Shown here: piece after piece, positions 9,636 through 17,422 of the stretch
Numbering within the stretch: position 1 is the stretch's first letter
Layout of the letters: each line of letters opens with the position of its first letter
Source: Desulforapulum sp034007745
GTDB taxonomy: Bacteria; Desulfobacterota; Desulfobacteria; Desulfobacterales; Desulfobacteraceae
Direction: 5' to 3'
Length of the DNA stretch: 64,000 bases
Assembly (NCBI GenBank): GCA_034007745.1
Contig: JAVEQI010000009.1
Coordinates: 25,292 to 89,291, forward strand
The notes under the pieces: generated by a model
The model's database searches: none
What the model was told of the DNA's origin: nothing
The model's input: only the letters and a program-made list of their open reading frames with translations
Position numbers and translations under genes: made by a program

Positions 9636-10784
9636 CTAATCGACAACCATAATAACCATGGCCTCATCATCATCCGCCGGGCAACCTCCTGCAAACTTGG
9701 AGATGTCGTTGATAATTTCTTTAAGAATAAGTTCGGGACCATCGGAGGCGGCGTTTGTAAATTGCCGCAGCAGGCGGTCCGTCCCGTAACGCTCCCGGGA
9801 TACGTTAAATCGGTCGGTGACCCCATCCGTGTAAAACAAAATGCGGTCCCCGGGATGAAGGGAGACTTCGAACACCGGCACATCGGCATAAGGTTCCAAT
9901 CCCATAATAAATACGCTGTCACAGGGGACTTCGGCCGCAGTTTTTTCCGAAAACCGATAGAGGATGGGGAGGGGATGGCCTGCACAGGCAATTCTAAGGG
10001 CCCTTCGGGCGGTGTCGTAAACAGCATAGACTGCCGTGACAAAACTTTCCCTGTTCACCTTGCAAAGGTTTTCGTTGATGAAGGAAAGCACTCTGTCCGG
10101 TTCGTTAAGGCCGGTGGAACAGGAACGAAACAGGGCACAGGTCATGGCCATCATGACAGCCGCAGGAGCACTGTGGCCTTCCGCATCGGCGACCAGAACG
10201 GCCAGAAGCCCACCTGGAAGCATCATAAAATCGTAATAGTCGCCACCGGCATAACGACTGGTTTCATAGTGCACTGCAAGTTTCAGCCCGTGGACCTGGG
10301 GCAGACGTTCGGGCAGAAGGTTTCGTTGAAGCTTTGAGACCACCTTAAGCTCGTGCTCCAGCTCATCCCTTTGTTGTTGCACCTCACGATTGAGCCGATG
10401 GATCGTAAGGTGGGTATTCACGCGGGCGATGACCTCTTCGGGCTGGAAGGGTTTGGCTACATAGTCCACCGCCCCCAGCTGAAGCCCCCGCACCTTGTCT
10501 CCGGTATCACCAAGGGCGGAAAGAAAGATCACCGGGATTTTCTCGGTGTCGGGATTCGCCTTTAACCGTCGGCACACCTCAAATCCGTCGATTCCCGGCA
10601 TCATTATATCCAGCAAAATAAGATCCGGGCGCACTTTTTGGGCAATGGTCAGGGCGGTCTCGCCATTTTTGGCGACCAGCAGTTTGCAGCCGAGCCTTTC
10701 CAGAGTGTTCATCAGAACCTGAAGGTTCGCAGGTTGATCGTCAACCAGGAGAATAGATTCCGTGATCTTGTTTGTTTTTGTCAT
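9636..10784 (-). CDS. Response regulator with PP2C (RsbU-like) phosphatase
   Basis: 382 aa from Met at 10784, preceded by GGGAGCGG. Receiver domain about 5-120 (VDDQPANLQVL, phospho-Asp in ILLDIMMPGIDG, Lys in VAKPF), then a short coiled linker, then a SpoIIE/PP2C domain with GGDYYDF, VADAEGHS, ACAGHPLP and LFYTDGVTD. It would dephosphorylate the STAS antagonist when its receiver is phosphorylated by the adjacent hybrid kinase. It is the first gene of the locus; 99 bp separate it from the kinase gene. Confidence 0.9.
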   Translation of the reverse strand: MTKTNKITESILLVDDQPANLQVLMNTLERLGCKLLVAKNGETALTIAQKVRPDLILLDIMMPGIDGFEVCRRLKANPDTEKIPVIFLSALGDTGDKVRGLQLGAVDYVAKPFQPEEVIARVNTHLTIHRLNREVQQQRDELEHELKVVSKLQRNLLPERLPQVHGLKLAVHYETSRYAGGDYYDFMMLPGGLLAVLVADAEGHSAPAAVMMAMTCALFRSCSTGLNEPDRVLSFINENLCKVNRESFVTAVYAVYDTARRALRIACAGHPLPILYRFSEKTAAEVPCDSVFIMGLEPYADVPVFEVSLHPGDRILFYTDGVTDRFNVSRERYGTDRLLRQFTNAASDGPELILKEIINDISKFAGGCPADDDEAMVIMVVD

Positions 10785-10850
10785 CACCGCTCCCATATTA
10801 ATTTCCAGATTCCTTATCCCAGGGTCAGTTGACGATCCATACGGTTGAGC

Positions 10851-10889
10851 TTATTGCAAGACCCAGAATTTTCTACTCACACTGCCCAT
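10851..10889 (-). other. Possible 12-codon leader peptide
   Basis: On the minus strand an ATG at 10889 has an unusually strong ribosome site (GGGGAGGAGATTTTC) and opens a reading frame of 12 codons ending in TAA. It lies in the 330-bp leader of the PP2C gene. Its residues (MGSVSRKFWVLQ) match nothing I know. It may be a translated leader or chance; the rest of 10785-11127 is AT-rich with no clear feature. Confidence 0.2.
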
Positions 10890-11127
10890 GAAAATCTCCT
10901 CCCCACGCTCAATCCCCAGCATACTTTACAGCTTACTGAAAATGAAGCAAAGCATCCATGGCAATAAGAATTTTTTTATTTTTTTCCACTACCGTCCTTA
11001 GCTTAATAATTACCAAATTCATAAAAATTATTTTTGGCAAATATTACCAGGGAAAAAATGAGTTGTCAAAATGAATGCCTGAATTTTTCCCTTATCTTTC
11101 CTTTTTGCCTTTTCCCCTTTTTGAATT

Positions 11128-12104
11128 TCAGGTATCTAACAATCGTTTAAAAAGACGGGCAAAATTACGCCGGTCAAGACGAGTCAATCCATAGGCCTCT
11201 GCCCTTTCCATGGCCTGGCTATACTCCCTATCAGAGATTACGCCATCAAGCTCGGGAAACCAACGAGCTTTGCCCGAAACTCTATATTGATCCATAATAT
11301 TAACATAACAGTTAACCGATATATCTTCGGCCAGAAACTTTAGAATAGCGTTGGTCTCTGCAGCACCGCCGGGCATAAGGAGGTGTCGGACCATTAGTCC
11401 CTGTACCGCCTTCCCTTTTTCATCTATCCTGAGATCTCCCACCTGCCGCTGCATCTCTTTCAAGACCAGGCGGGCCATTTTCGGATAATCCCCAGCCCGG
11501 CATATCTCCTGGCTGAATCAACAGACTAGAACTTAAAATCCGGCATATAGATATCTACTATACCGTCCAGCAATTGCAGAGACGCAACACTGTCATATCC
11601 ACTGCTGTTATAAACAAGAGGCCCGGGAAGACCGTTTTTGACTGCATGGGGAAGTGCCGCAAGAATTTGAGGCACAACATGGGTTGGGGTGACCAGATTG
11701 ATATTACCGCAACCCTGTTCCTGCAAATCCACCATCACCTTGGCAAGATCCAGTTCGTCAACCGGGAAACAGCCAGACCTTTCAGAATGGCTGATATCGT
11801 AATTCTGGCAAAAGATGCAGAGCAGACTGCAACCGCAGAAAAAGATGGTTCCAGAACCGTGCTTACCCACCAGTACAGCCTTCTCCCCAAAATGGGGCCC
11901 ATAGCTGATAATCTCTGAGCCCTTTCCGGTACGACACAGGCCAAGCTCGCCAGCCAGGCGGTCCACATTACATTGACGTGGGCACAGCGTACATTTTTGC
12001 AACAGCCTTTGACTCTCAACAATTCTTTGAGCCAGAAGACCTGAATTTGCAGCTGCCAGATAGGAACTAACCATTATACCACCATGAATATTTCTCGACC
12101 ACAA
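11128..12104 (-). pseudogene. Broken second copy of the PflX-type radical SAM gene
   Basis: Aligns throughout with the intact gene at 901-1860. The N-terminal 192 codons keep the radical SAM cysteines (CSLLCIFC), then Trp of DFKFW is replaced by TAG at 11526-11528. About 20 bases further on, one G is missing from a G4 run (GCCGGGG to GCCGGG), shifting the frame. The C-terminal 116 codons are open again, from about 11478. Two independent lesions argue for decay, not recoding. Similarity also extends about 30 bp upstream of the start, to where a 131-bp miniature element begins. Confidence 0.85.
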
Positions 12105-12114
12105 TCATTTGTCT

Positions 12115-12245
12115 GGGCTTGCTTCTAACTTGGTCCAGAAGGTCAACAAATTTTGATGATGCAATTTCAAAGGTCTGATATTTCATCAAATTTTGAATAA
12201 CCACGCTAACCGGTCTATATCAGCGGGCGAAGATAGGACCAAGCC
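12115..12245 (+). mobile_element. Miniature element B, copy 1
   Basis: 131 bp, about 80 percent or more identical by eye to 16881-17010 in the same orientation. Ends are imperfect inverted repeats (GGGCTTGCTTCTAAC against GGCTTGGTCCTATCTTC on the other strand). The central TCAAATTTTGAATAACCACG block is shared. No target duplication is clear for this copy. It carries no gene. Confidence 0.65.
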
Positions 12246-12292
12246 CCAACCATCAATTATGACAAATGACCGACATCATGATCAAGGCAATC

Positions 12293-13231
12293 TTATTTTA
12301 AATAATTCTCAAAAGCTTTGAGTCCATTTTTGCCGTCAATGGTTTCAATTCCGTTGAACCATGGCGTATAGACTTCAGGATGGTCTTTTATCCACCTGAG
12401 ACCGGCTTCACGGGGGGTGAGATTATTATCTTCATCAAGCATGGTCATTATCTGATTCATCATTGGGATGGGAAACTTAAAATTTTTAAGAAATGCTGCG
12501 ACATTAGGTTGTTCTTTGTCAAACCCCGTTCTTATATTTGTGTAAACAGTTGCTGTACCGTTGTTCTCTCCAAATGTCTCTGGAGTTGAACCTGTAAGAT
12601 AAGTCATATCAATAAATTCATTCATAGAATGTGGAGCCCAGCCAAGAAAAACAATCCATTTTTTTTCTCGTGTGTAGGATTTCACCTGGGAAAGCATTCC
12701 TGCCTCACTTGAGGGGATAAGCTCAAAATCTTTAAGATCGAACATGTTTTTATCAATCATGCTCTGAATAATAAGGTTTCCGTCATTTCCTTCTTCAATA
12801 CCATAGATTCTCCCTTCAAGTTTGTCTTTAAATTTTGCAATGTCTGAAAGATCCTTGAGCCCTTCCTGAGCAACATAGGTTGGAACTGCAAGAGTATATT
12901 TTGCCCCGGGCATATTTACTACAAAGTTTACAACAGATCCTTTTTCAAAATATTTTTGTGCAATGTTTCTCATTGACGGATACCAATATCCAAGAAAAAC
13001 ATCACCGTCTCCTGTTTCAAGGGCCTTGTATGCTATTGGAACAGAAACCATAGTATTTGAGGCTTCATATCCAAGACTTTTAAGAGCATCTACACCAAGC
13101 TCTGTTTTGACTGTCACTCCTGTCCAGCTTACGCTTACAAATTTAACTTCATCCTTTGCACTGGCAATGCCTGTGAAAACAAGGGATAAAACCATAATAA
13201 ATATAAAAATTGTCTGTTTGAACCTCAGCAT
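12293..13231 (-). CDS. Choline/glycine-betaine binding protein, ABC transporter type
   Basis: 312 aa from the Met at 13231 (AAAGGAG 6 bases upstream). A signal peptide (hydrophobic run IFIFIMVLSLVFTGIASA) precedes a mature OpuAC/ProX-like domain with KFVSVSWTGVTVKTELG, GDVFLGYWYPSM and FLGWAPHSMN. The aromatic residues in these motifs usually form the cage for quaternary ammonium ligands. No permease or ATPase gene is nearby, so it must pair with a distant transporter or deliver choline to one. BetB follows upstream on the same strand, supporting choline or betaine as ligand. AT-rich codon use compared with neighbours suggests acquisition by transfer. Confidence 0.85.
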   Translation of the reverse strand: MLRFKQTIFIFIMVLSLVFTGIASAKDEVKFVSVSWTGVTVKTELGVDALKSLGYEASNTMVSVPIAYKALETGDGDVFLGYWYPSMRNIAQKYFEKGSVVNFVVNMPGAKYTLAVPTYVAQEGLKDLSDIAKFKDKLEGRIYGIEEGNDGNLIIQSMIDKNMFDLKDFELIPSSEAGMLSQVKSYTREKKWIVFLGWAPHSMNEFIDMTYLTGSTPETFGENNGTATVYTNIRTGFDKEQPNVAAFLKNFKFPIPMMNQIMTMLDEDNNLTPREAGLRWIKDHPEVYTPWFNGIETIDGKNGLKAFENYLK

Positions 13232-13397
13232 TTGTACTCCTTTGATTTTTGTGACTGACACACCTGATGCCGCCCACTTATTATAATCGTTGGGTTTTAC
13301 ACCCCAACCGCCAAGGCCAGCAGTTCAAGTTTTTGATGTCAGCCTGGCGATACCTACTATAGCTTATAAATTTTGAACCGACATGACAATTGCAGGC

Positions 13398-14873
13398 TCA
13401 AGACTTGCCAAACCAATTGATCGGCTTATTTGAAAAATTCTCGAAAACATGTTTGATTTCGCAATATTCATGAAAACCTTCCCGTCCAAGTTCTCTTCCA
13501 GTTCCGGACTGTTTGTAACCTCCCCAGGGAGCTTTGGCAAAATAAACGTTGAAATCATTTACCCAGATTGTTCCGAATCTCAATGCCTTTGAGAATCTTT
13601 CGATACGCGGGGGAGAACTTGTCCAGAACCCTGCAGAGAGACCATACTTTGTGTCGTTTGCAAGCTTTAAAGCCTCGTCATCGGAATAAAATTTCTCAAC
13701 GGTAATTACCGGGCCAAAGCTTTCTTCCTTAACAATTTCCATATCGGCAGTACAGCCTGTAAAAAGTGTTGGAAGATAAAAAAACCCGTTGTTCAGCCGT
13801 TCGTCATCCGGCCGCTTTCCACCTGTTTCTAAAATAGCTCCTTCGTTAAGGGCAAGGGTTACATAGCTTTCGATTTTTTCTCTATGCTCCTTTGAAATGA
13901 GAGGACCCATTTCCGTTGACTCATCAAACCCGCTGCCAAGTTTTATTTTTTCCATTCTTTTTTTAAGCTCTGCAACAAATTTATCGTGGATTTTATCCTC
14001 AAGCATAAGCCTTGTACCTGCGGAACATATCTGACCCGCATGGAAAAAAACAGCATTGAGAGCGAAATCAAGGGCAGTTTCAATATCGCAGTCAGAAAAA
14101 ATTATATTGGGATTTTTTCCACCAAGCTCCAGTGCAAGTTTTTTTACATTTGAAGTTGCCGATTTCATTATAAGTTTTCCGGTTTCAATACCGCCTGTAA
14201 AAGAGATGAGATCAACTTCACAAGACTGCGCAAGTTCTGAACCAACTCCGTCGCCAGGGCCTAAAACAAGATTTACAACCCCCTGGGGAAATTCTGCCTC
14301 TTCGGCAAGTTCAGTTATTTTTATTGCAGTAAGAGGAGTGATTTCACTTGGCTTCATTACAATAGTGCATCCTGCTGCAAGTGCAGGAGCCATTTTCCAT
14401 GAAGCCTGCAAAAGAGGATAATTCCAAGGAGAAATCTGTCCGCAAACCCCCACGGGCTCAAGTACAGCCTTGCTTGATGTGTCTGGGAAAGGAGAATCAA
14501 TGATATACCCTCGGTCATCCTCGGCGAGCGATGCATAGTATTTAAAAATATCTGCAATCCCGTCCATATCCCAACGGCTTTCTTCAATTGTTTTTCCTGT
14601 ATCCAGACTTTCAAGACGTGCGAGTTCCGCATGATCCCTTAAAATAAGGTCATGGATTTTATAAAGGTAATTAGCCCTTTCAGACCCTGAAAGATTTGGC
14701 CATACACCCACATCAAATGCAGCCCTTGCCGCCTTTATTGCTTTGGCACTATCCCTTTGATCTCCTTCGGCAACCTCGGCTATTACACTTTGATCAAAGG
14801 GATTTATTATCTTCCTGGTCCGTTTAGATTCGGATTCAACCCATTTCCCATTTATAAACATTTTTTTTAACAT
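13398..14873 (-). CDS. betB: Betaine-aldehyde dehydrogenase
   Basis: 491 aa from Met at 14873 (AAGG upstream; earlier in-frame Met codons lack a site). NAD(P)-dependent aldehyde dehydrogenase fold: N-terminal FINGKWVES, catalytic Glu in LELGGKNPN, catalytic Cys in FHAGQICSAGTRL, C-terminal GGYKQSGTGRELG. Context with choline dehydrogenase and a ProX/ChoX-like protein points to betaine aldehyde as substrate, giving the osmoprotectant glycine betaine. A 42-bp upstream box is shared with betA. Confidence 0.85.
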   Translation of the reverse strand: MLKKMFINGKWVESESKRTRKIINPFDQSVIAEVAEGDQRDSAKAIKAARAAFDVGVWPNLSGSERANYLYKIHDLILRDHAELARLESLDTGKTIEESRWDMDGIADIFKYYASLAEDDRGYIIDSPFPDTSSKAVLEPVGVCGQISPWNYPLLQASWKMAPALAAGCTIVMKPSEITPLTAIKITELAEEAEFPQGVVNLVLGPGDGVGSELAQSCEVDLISFTGGIETGKLIMKSATSNVKKLALELGGKNPNIIFSDCDIETALDFALNAVFFHAGQICSAGTRLMLEDKIHDKFVAELKKRMEKIKLGSGFDESTEMGPLISKEHREKIESYVTLALNEGAILETGGKRPDDERLNNGFFYLPTLFTGCTADMEIVKEESFGPVITVEKFYSDDEALKLANDTKYGLSAGFWTSSPPRIERFSKALRFGTIWVNDFNVYFAKAPWGGYKQSGTGRELGREGFHEYCEIKHVFENFSNKPINWFGKS

Positions 14874-14929
14874 ATCAAAACCTTTTATGGCCTTAATCAT
14901 AAGTGCGGCCATTTGTAATAATTACTGAT

Positions 14930-14971
14930 TTGGCATTGCAGCTTGAGTTTAACACAGCAAAACCTAACATT
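14930..14971 (-). promoter_or_regulatory. Conserved box upstream of betB
   Basis: 42 bp, 34 of 42 identical to 19123-19164 upstream of betA, same orientation, 57 bp before the betB start. The core, read on the plus strand, is AAACCTAACATT. It is likely part of a common promoter or operator for the two betaine-synthesis genes. Confidence 0.5.
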
Positions 14972-14998
14972 AATTAAAAAAAATTGCAATTATTGGGC

Positions 14999-15417
14999 TT
15001 TCCCCCAAATCCACCGCCTGTTTTTGAGGCACCTCCAAAGGCTTTTTTTGAAGTTTTTTTCAAATTGATGCCTGTCTGAGCAGGAAACTTAAACTGTTTA
15101 TTATCACCCGTATCAGACAAAGATTATTGTTTTTTATTCATCAGCATGAAATTTGGGACTGACACTTCAAAACGGGTGATTTTGACGGATCTGGACAATC
15201 CAATTACATTGGCTATATTCATTATGGAGACTGACAAACCTGCCAGCGAGTCATACCTGTTTGGTTTTTTTTAATCATACTTGAATGGAAGCATGCCTTG
15301 TGTCATAATTTGTTTCACCTCGTTGATGGTAGATTTTTGATTCCACAAATATTCCATCTGCTTGAACCATCAAGCGTAACGGGGTTTTTCTTTTTTTAGG
15401 CGGTGAATTGGGGGAAA
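14999..15417 (-). mobile_element. Decayed insertion-sequence remnant, IS1380-like
   Basis: Bounded by inverted repeats of about 20 bp (TTTCCCCCAAATCCACCGCC at 14999; its near-complement ends at 15417). On the minus strand between them is a broken coding stretch reading MTQGMLPFKYD, then after a stop YDSLAGLSVSIMN and VIGLSRSV, resembling the N-terminus of IS1380-family transposases. Only about 420 bp remain, with several stops, so it is inactive. It fills most of the gap between betB and the Sir2 gene. Confidence 0.5.
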
Positions 15418-15476
15418 AACATTTTAACTTGATCGTCGAGCTACCTTAATTGTCGAGTTAGACAAAGGAGAAAAGA

Positions 15477-16190
15477 ATGGACGAATCAATCAAAAAATCA
15501 TCACAATTGTTAAGGGATGCAAAATATGCGGTTGTATTAACCGGGGCTGGAATGTCAACGGAAAGCGGGATTCCGGACTTTAGGTCTAAGGATGGATGGT
15601 GGAATAAAATAGACCCGGCTACTGTGGCAACCATGGATGCCTTTGAAAACAATTATGAACTCTTCAGGGAATTTTACCAACATAGAATTGCCGCATTAGA
15701 ACCCTGCAAACCTAACCCTGGACACAAAATCTTAGCTGATTGGGAAACAAAAGGTATAATAAAATGCATTGTCACACAGAACATAGACGGATTCCATGGT
15801 GAAGCTGGTAACAAGAGAGTCTACGAACTGCATGGATCGATTGGTGATATTAAATGTTATACCTGTGGTGAAAAGAACCAAAAAGAAAATTTCATGAACA
15901 ATAATTCCTGTCCTACATGCGGAAGGAAATTAAGGCCGGGGGTTGTTCTTTTTGGGGAAAGCCTTCCAGCAACGATCTGGGAGAATGCCTATGAAGAGAT
16001 AAGCAAATCGGATCTGATCGTTGTGATGGGTACAAGCTTAAATGTAAGCCCTGTCAACAGCCTGCCCTTTGTTACAAAAGGAAAAAAGATTTTAATCAAT
16101 ATGGAAGAGACAGAACTAGACACAAGATTTGATCTGGTTATAAATGACAAGGTGGGATGGGTCCTGAGCATGGTAACGGATGCCTTATAA
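15477..16190 (+). CDS. Sir2-family NAD-dependent protein deacylase
   Basis: 237 aa, the usual length for bacterial sirtuins. NAD-binding GAGMSTESGIPDFRS, catalytic His region TQNIDGFH...ELHGS, and a zinc ribbon CYTC...CPTC are all intact, then GVVLFGE and GTSLNVSP. Start at 15477 with AAAGGAGAAAAGA upstream. It removes acyl groups from lysines with NAD+ consumption. It stands alone between an IS remnant and an exported-protein gene. Confidence 0.92.
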   Translation: MDESIKKSSQLLRDAKYAVVLTGAGMSTESGIPDFRSKDGWWNKIDPATVATMDAFENNYELFREFYQHRIAALEPCKPNPGHKILADWETKGIIKCIVTQNIDGFHGEAGNKRVYELHGSIGDIKCYTCGEKNQKENFMNNNSCPTCGRKLRPGVVLFGESLPATIWENAYEEISKSDLIVVMGTSLNVSPVNSLPFVTKGKKILINMEETELDTRFDLVINDKVGWVLSMVTDAL

Positions 16191-16244
16191 AAAACCTTGG
16201 GTAGCAATACTTACCTACAACAAAAAAGGACGGAAATCGCTTTT

Positions 16245-16874
16245 ATGAAAAGAAACAAGTATCTGGACATGATTCTTATTTGCTTATTGATACTGGTTTG
16301 TTTTTCCAACAGTTATGCACAAACAGGTTCTCCTGATGAAATCAGCATCACCATTCCTCATAATGTGATTAACAACTTTATCAGGGCTGCGTTGCCTCTA
16401 AAACTTGAGAATGGGCCTTATTTAAAAGGAAATGTATGGATTCAAACAATTGATCAGGTCAAAATCACCTCCAATAAAATTGAGCTTGAGATGATTATTC
16501 AAGGCAAAGACCTAAAAGTTGAAACCCATCTGGGCAAAAAAGTGATGTTCTTTGATATTGGCAATCTCAATGCAGCATTCAGCTGTGATGCTTCTATTCG
16601 TTATGATGCATCCAAACGGTTGCTTTATATTACGCCGAACATTCTGAAAAAACCCAATGAAAACGATGCGAATCAATTTTCGGATAGCCTGCTCCAGGTG
16701 CTGTCGTTGGCCAATGGTACGGAATACCCAGTTGAAATTAAAAAAGTTCAGCCATTTGTCACAAAAATCGGTGAGGACTATTTTAATATCGATATAGACA
16801 TTACCCATATCTCCACTGAAAGGGGTGCAGTTTTAATCCGTGGCCTGCCAAAATTTAAAAGAACAACCAATTGA
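16245..16874 (+). CDS. Exported protein of unknown function
   Basis: 209 aa from the Met at 16245. A clear signal peptide (KYLDMILICLLILVCFSNSYA, cleavage near AQ) precedes a beta-rich body of about 185 residues with alternating polar and hydrophobic positions. It faintly resembles lipid-binding or YceB-like (DUF1439) proteins, but I do not recognise a family. It lacks a lipobox Cys. Its stop TGA at 16872 is part of the 9-bp target duplication of the element inserted just behind it. Confidence 0.6.
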   Translation: MKRNKYLDMILICLLILVCFSNSYAQTGSPDEISITIPHNVINNFIRAALPLKLENGPYLKGNVWIQTIDQVKITSNKIELEMIIQGKDLKVETHLGKKVMFFDIGNLNAAFSCDASIRYDASKRLLYITPNILKKPNENDANQFSDSLLQVLSLANGTEYPVEIKKVQPFVTKIGEDYFNIDIDITHISTERGAVLIRGLPKFKRTTN

Positions 16875-16880
16875 ACTTTA

Positions 16881-17010
16881 GGACTTGGTTCTATCTTGGT
16901 CCAAAAGGCCAATAAGTTTTGATGATTCCACTTCAAAACCTGATATCTCATCAAATTTTGAATAACCACGCTAACCGGTCTATATCAGTGGACGAATATA
17001 GGACCAAGCC
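16881..17010 (+). mobile_element. Miniature element B, copy 2, with 9-bp target duplication
   Basis: 130 bp with terminal inverted repeats (GGACTTGGTTCTAT against GGCTTGGTCCTATA on the other strand). It is flanked on both sides by TGAACTTTA (16872-16880 and 17011-17019), a perfect 9-bp duplication showing recent insertion right at the preceding gene's stop codon. The related copy is at 12115-12245. Confidence 0.75.
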
Positions 17011-17019
17011 TGAACTTTA

Positions 17020-17376
17020 AAAACTAACAATCGTTTAAAATAGCATAGCCATGAACCGATGATTATAGTGGCCGGTGGATGTCAAGCAAGTTGTCACCTC
17101 TATTAAAAAAATACTTCCTTCAGTTGATCCTAAAAACATCGTTTCTGTCCGCAAAAGCTTTCCATGACCTCCGACGTGGCTGTTTTGAGGCCCATTCTCG
17201 GAGCTGACTTCTACCTCCGCTAGCGTGAGTGGCAAATCAAAAATTGTTGTAAGTTCCAAATTGTCTTTTCCGAAAAATTCAACCGGGTTTGAAGCTTAAA
17301 TTGAGGAAAAAACTGTCTTGACATTAGGGTCCACTATAATGTATGGAAAATAACAATTTGCAATTGAGTTAAGCAT
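17020..17376. other. Gene-free stretch upstream of betA 3' end
   Basis: No convincing gene. CTAACAATCGTTTAAAA at about 17024-17040 repeats the sequence around the stop codon of the broken pflX copy (11137-11153), perhaps a scrap of a further copy. A minus-strand open frame (17035-17259) matches nothing I recognise and may be a gene remnant. Confidence 0.3.
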
Positions 17377-17410
17377 GGGGACGGGCAACCACAGAGGGTT
17401 GCCCCTACAT
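17377..17410 (+). repeat. REP-like repeat family B, copy 2
   Basis: Palindromic GGGCAACC...GGTTGCCC followed by CTACAT, just downstream of the betA stop codon. It may act as a transcript 3'-end stem. Confidence 0.5.
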
Positions 17411-17422
17411 CACCGGCGATAA

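Noticed and set aside
9204..10337. Plus-strand 377-codon open frame
   Set aside because: It lies antisense to the hybrid kinase and PP2C genes, which have complete domain signatures.
11526..11528. TAG in the second pflX copy as pyrrolysine or readthrough
   Set aside because: The intact copy has Trp here and a separate 1-base deletion follows within about 20 bases, so decay explains both.
12115..17010. The two miniature B elements as ends of a composite transposon carrying the betaine genes
   Set aside because: They encode no transposase, the left copy has no matching target duplication, and the right copy has its own 9-bp duplication, so it inserted alone.
17316..17344. TTGACA...TATAAT as a sigma-70 promoter
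   Set aside because: The spacer is only 11 bp, and no plus-strand gene follows.
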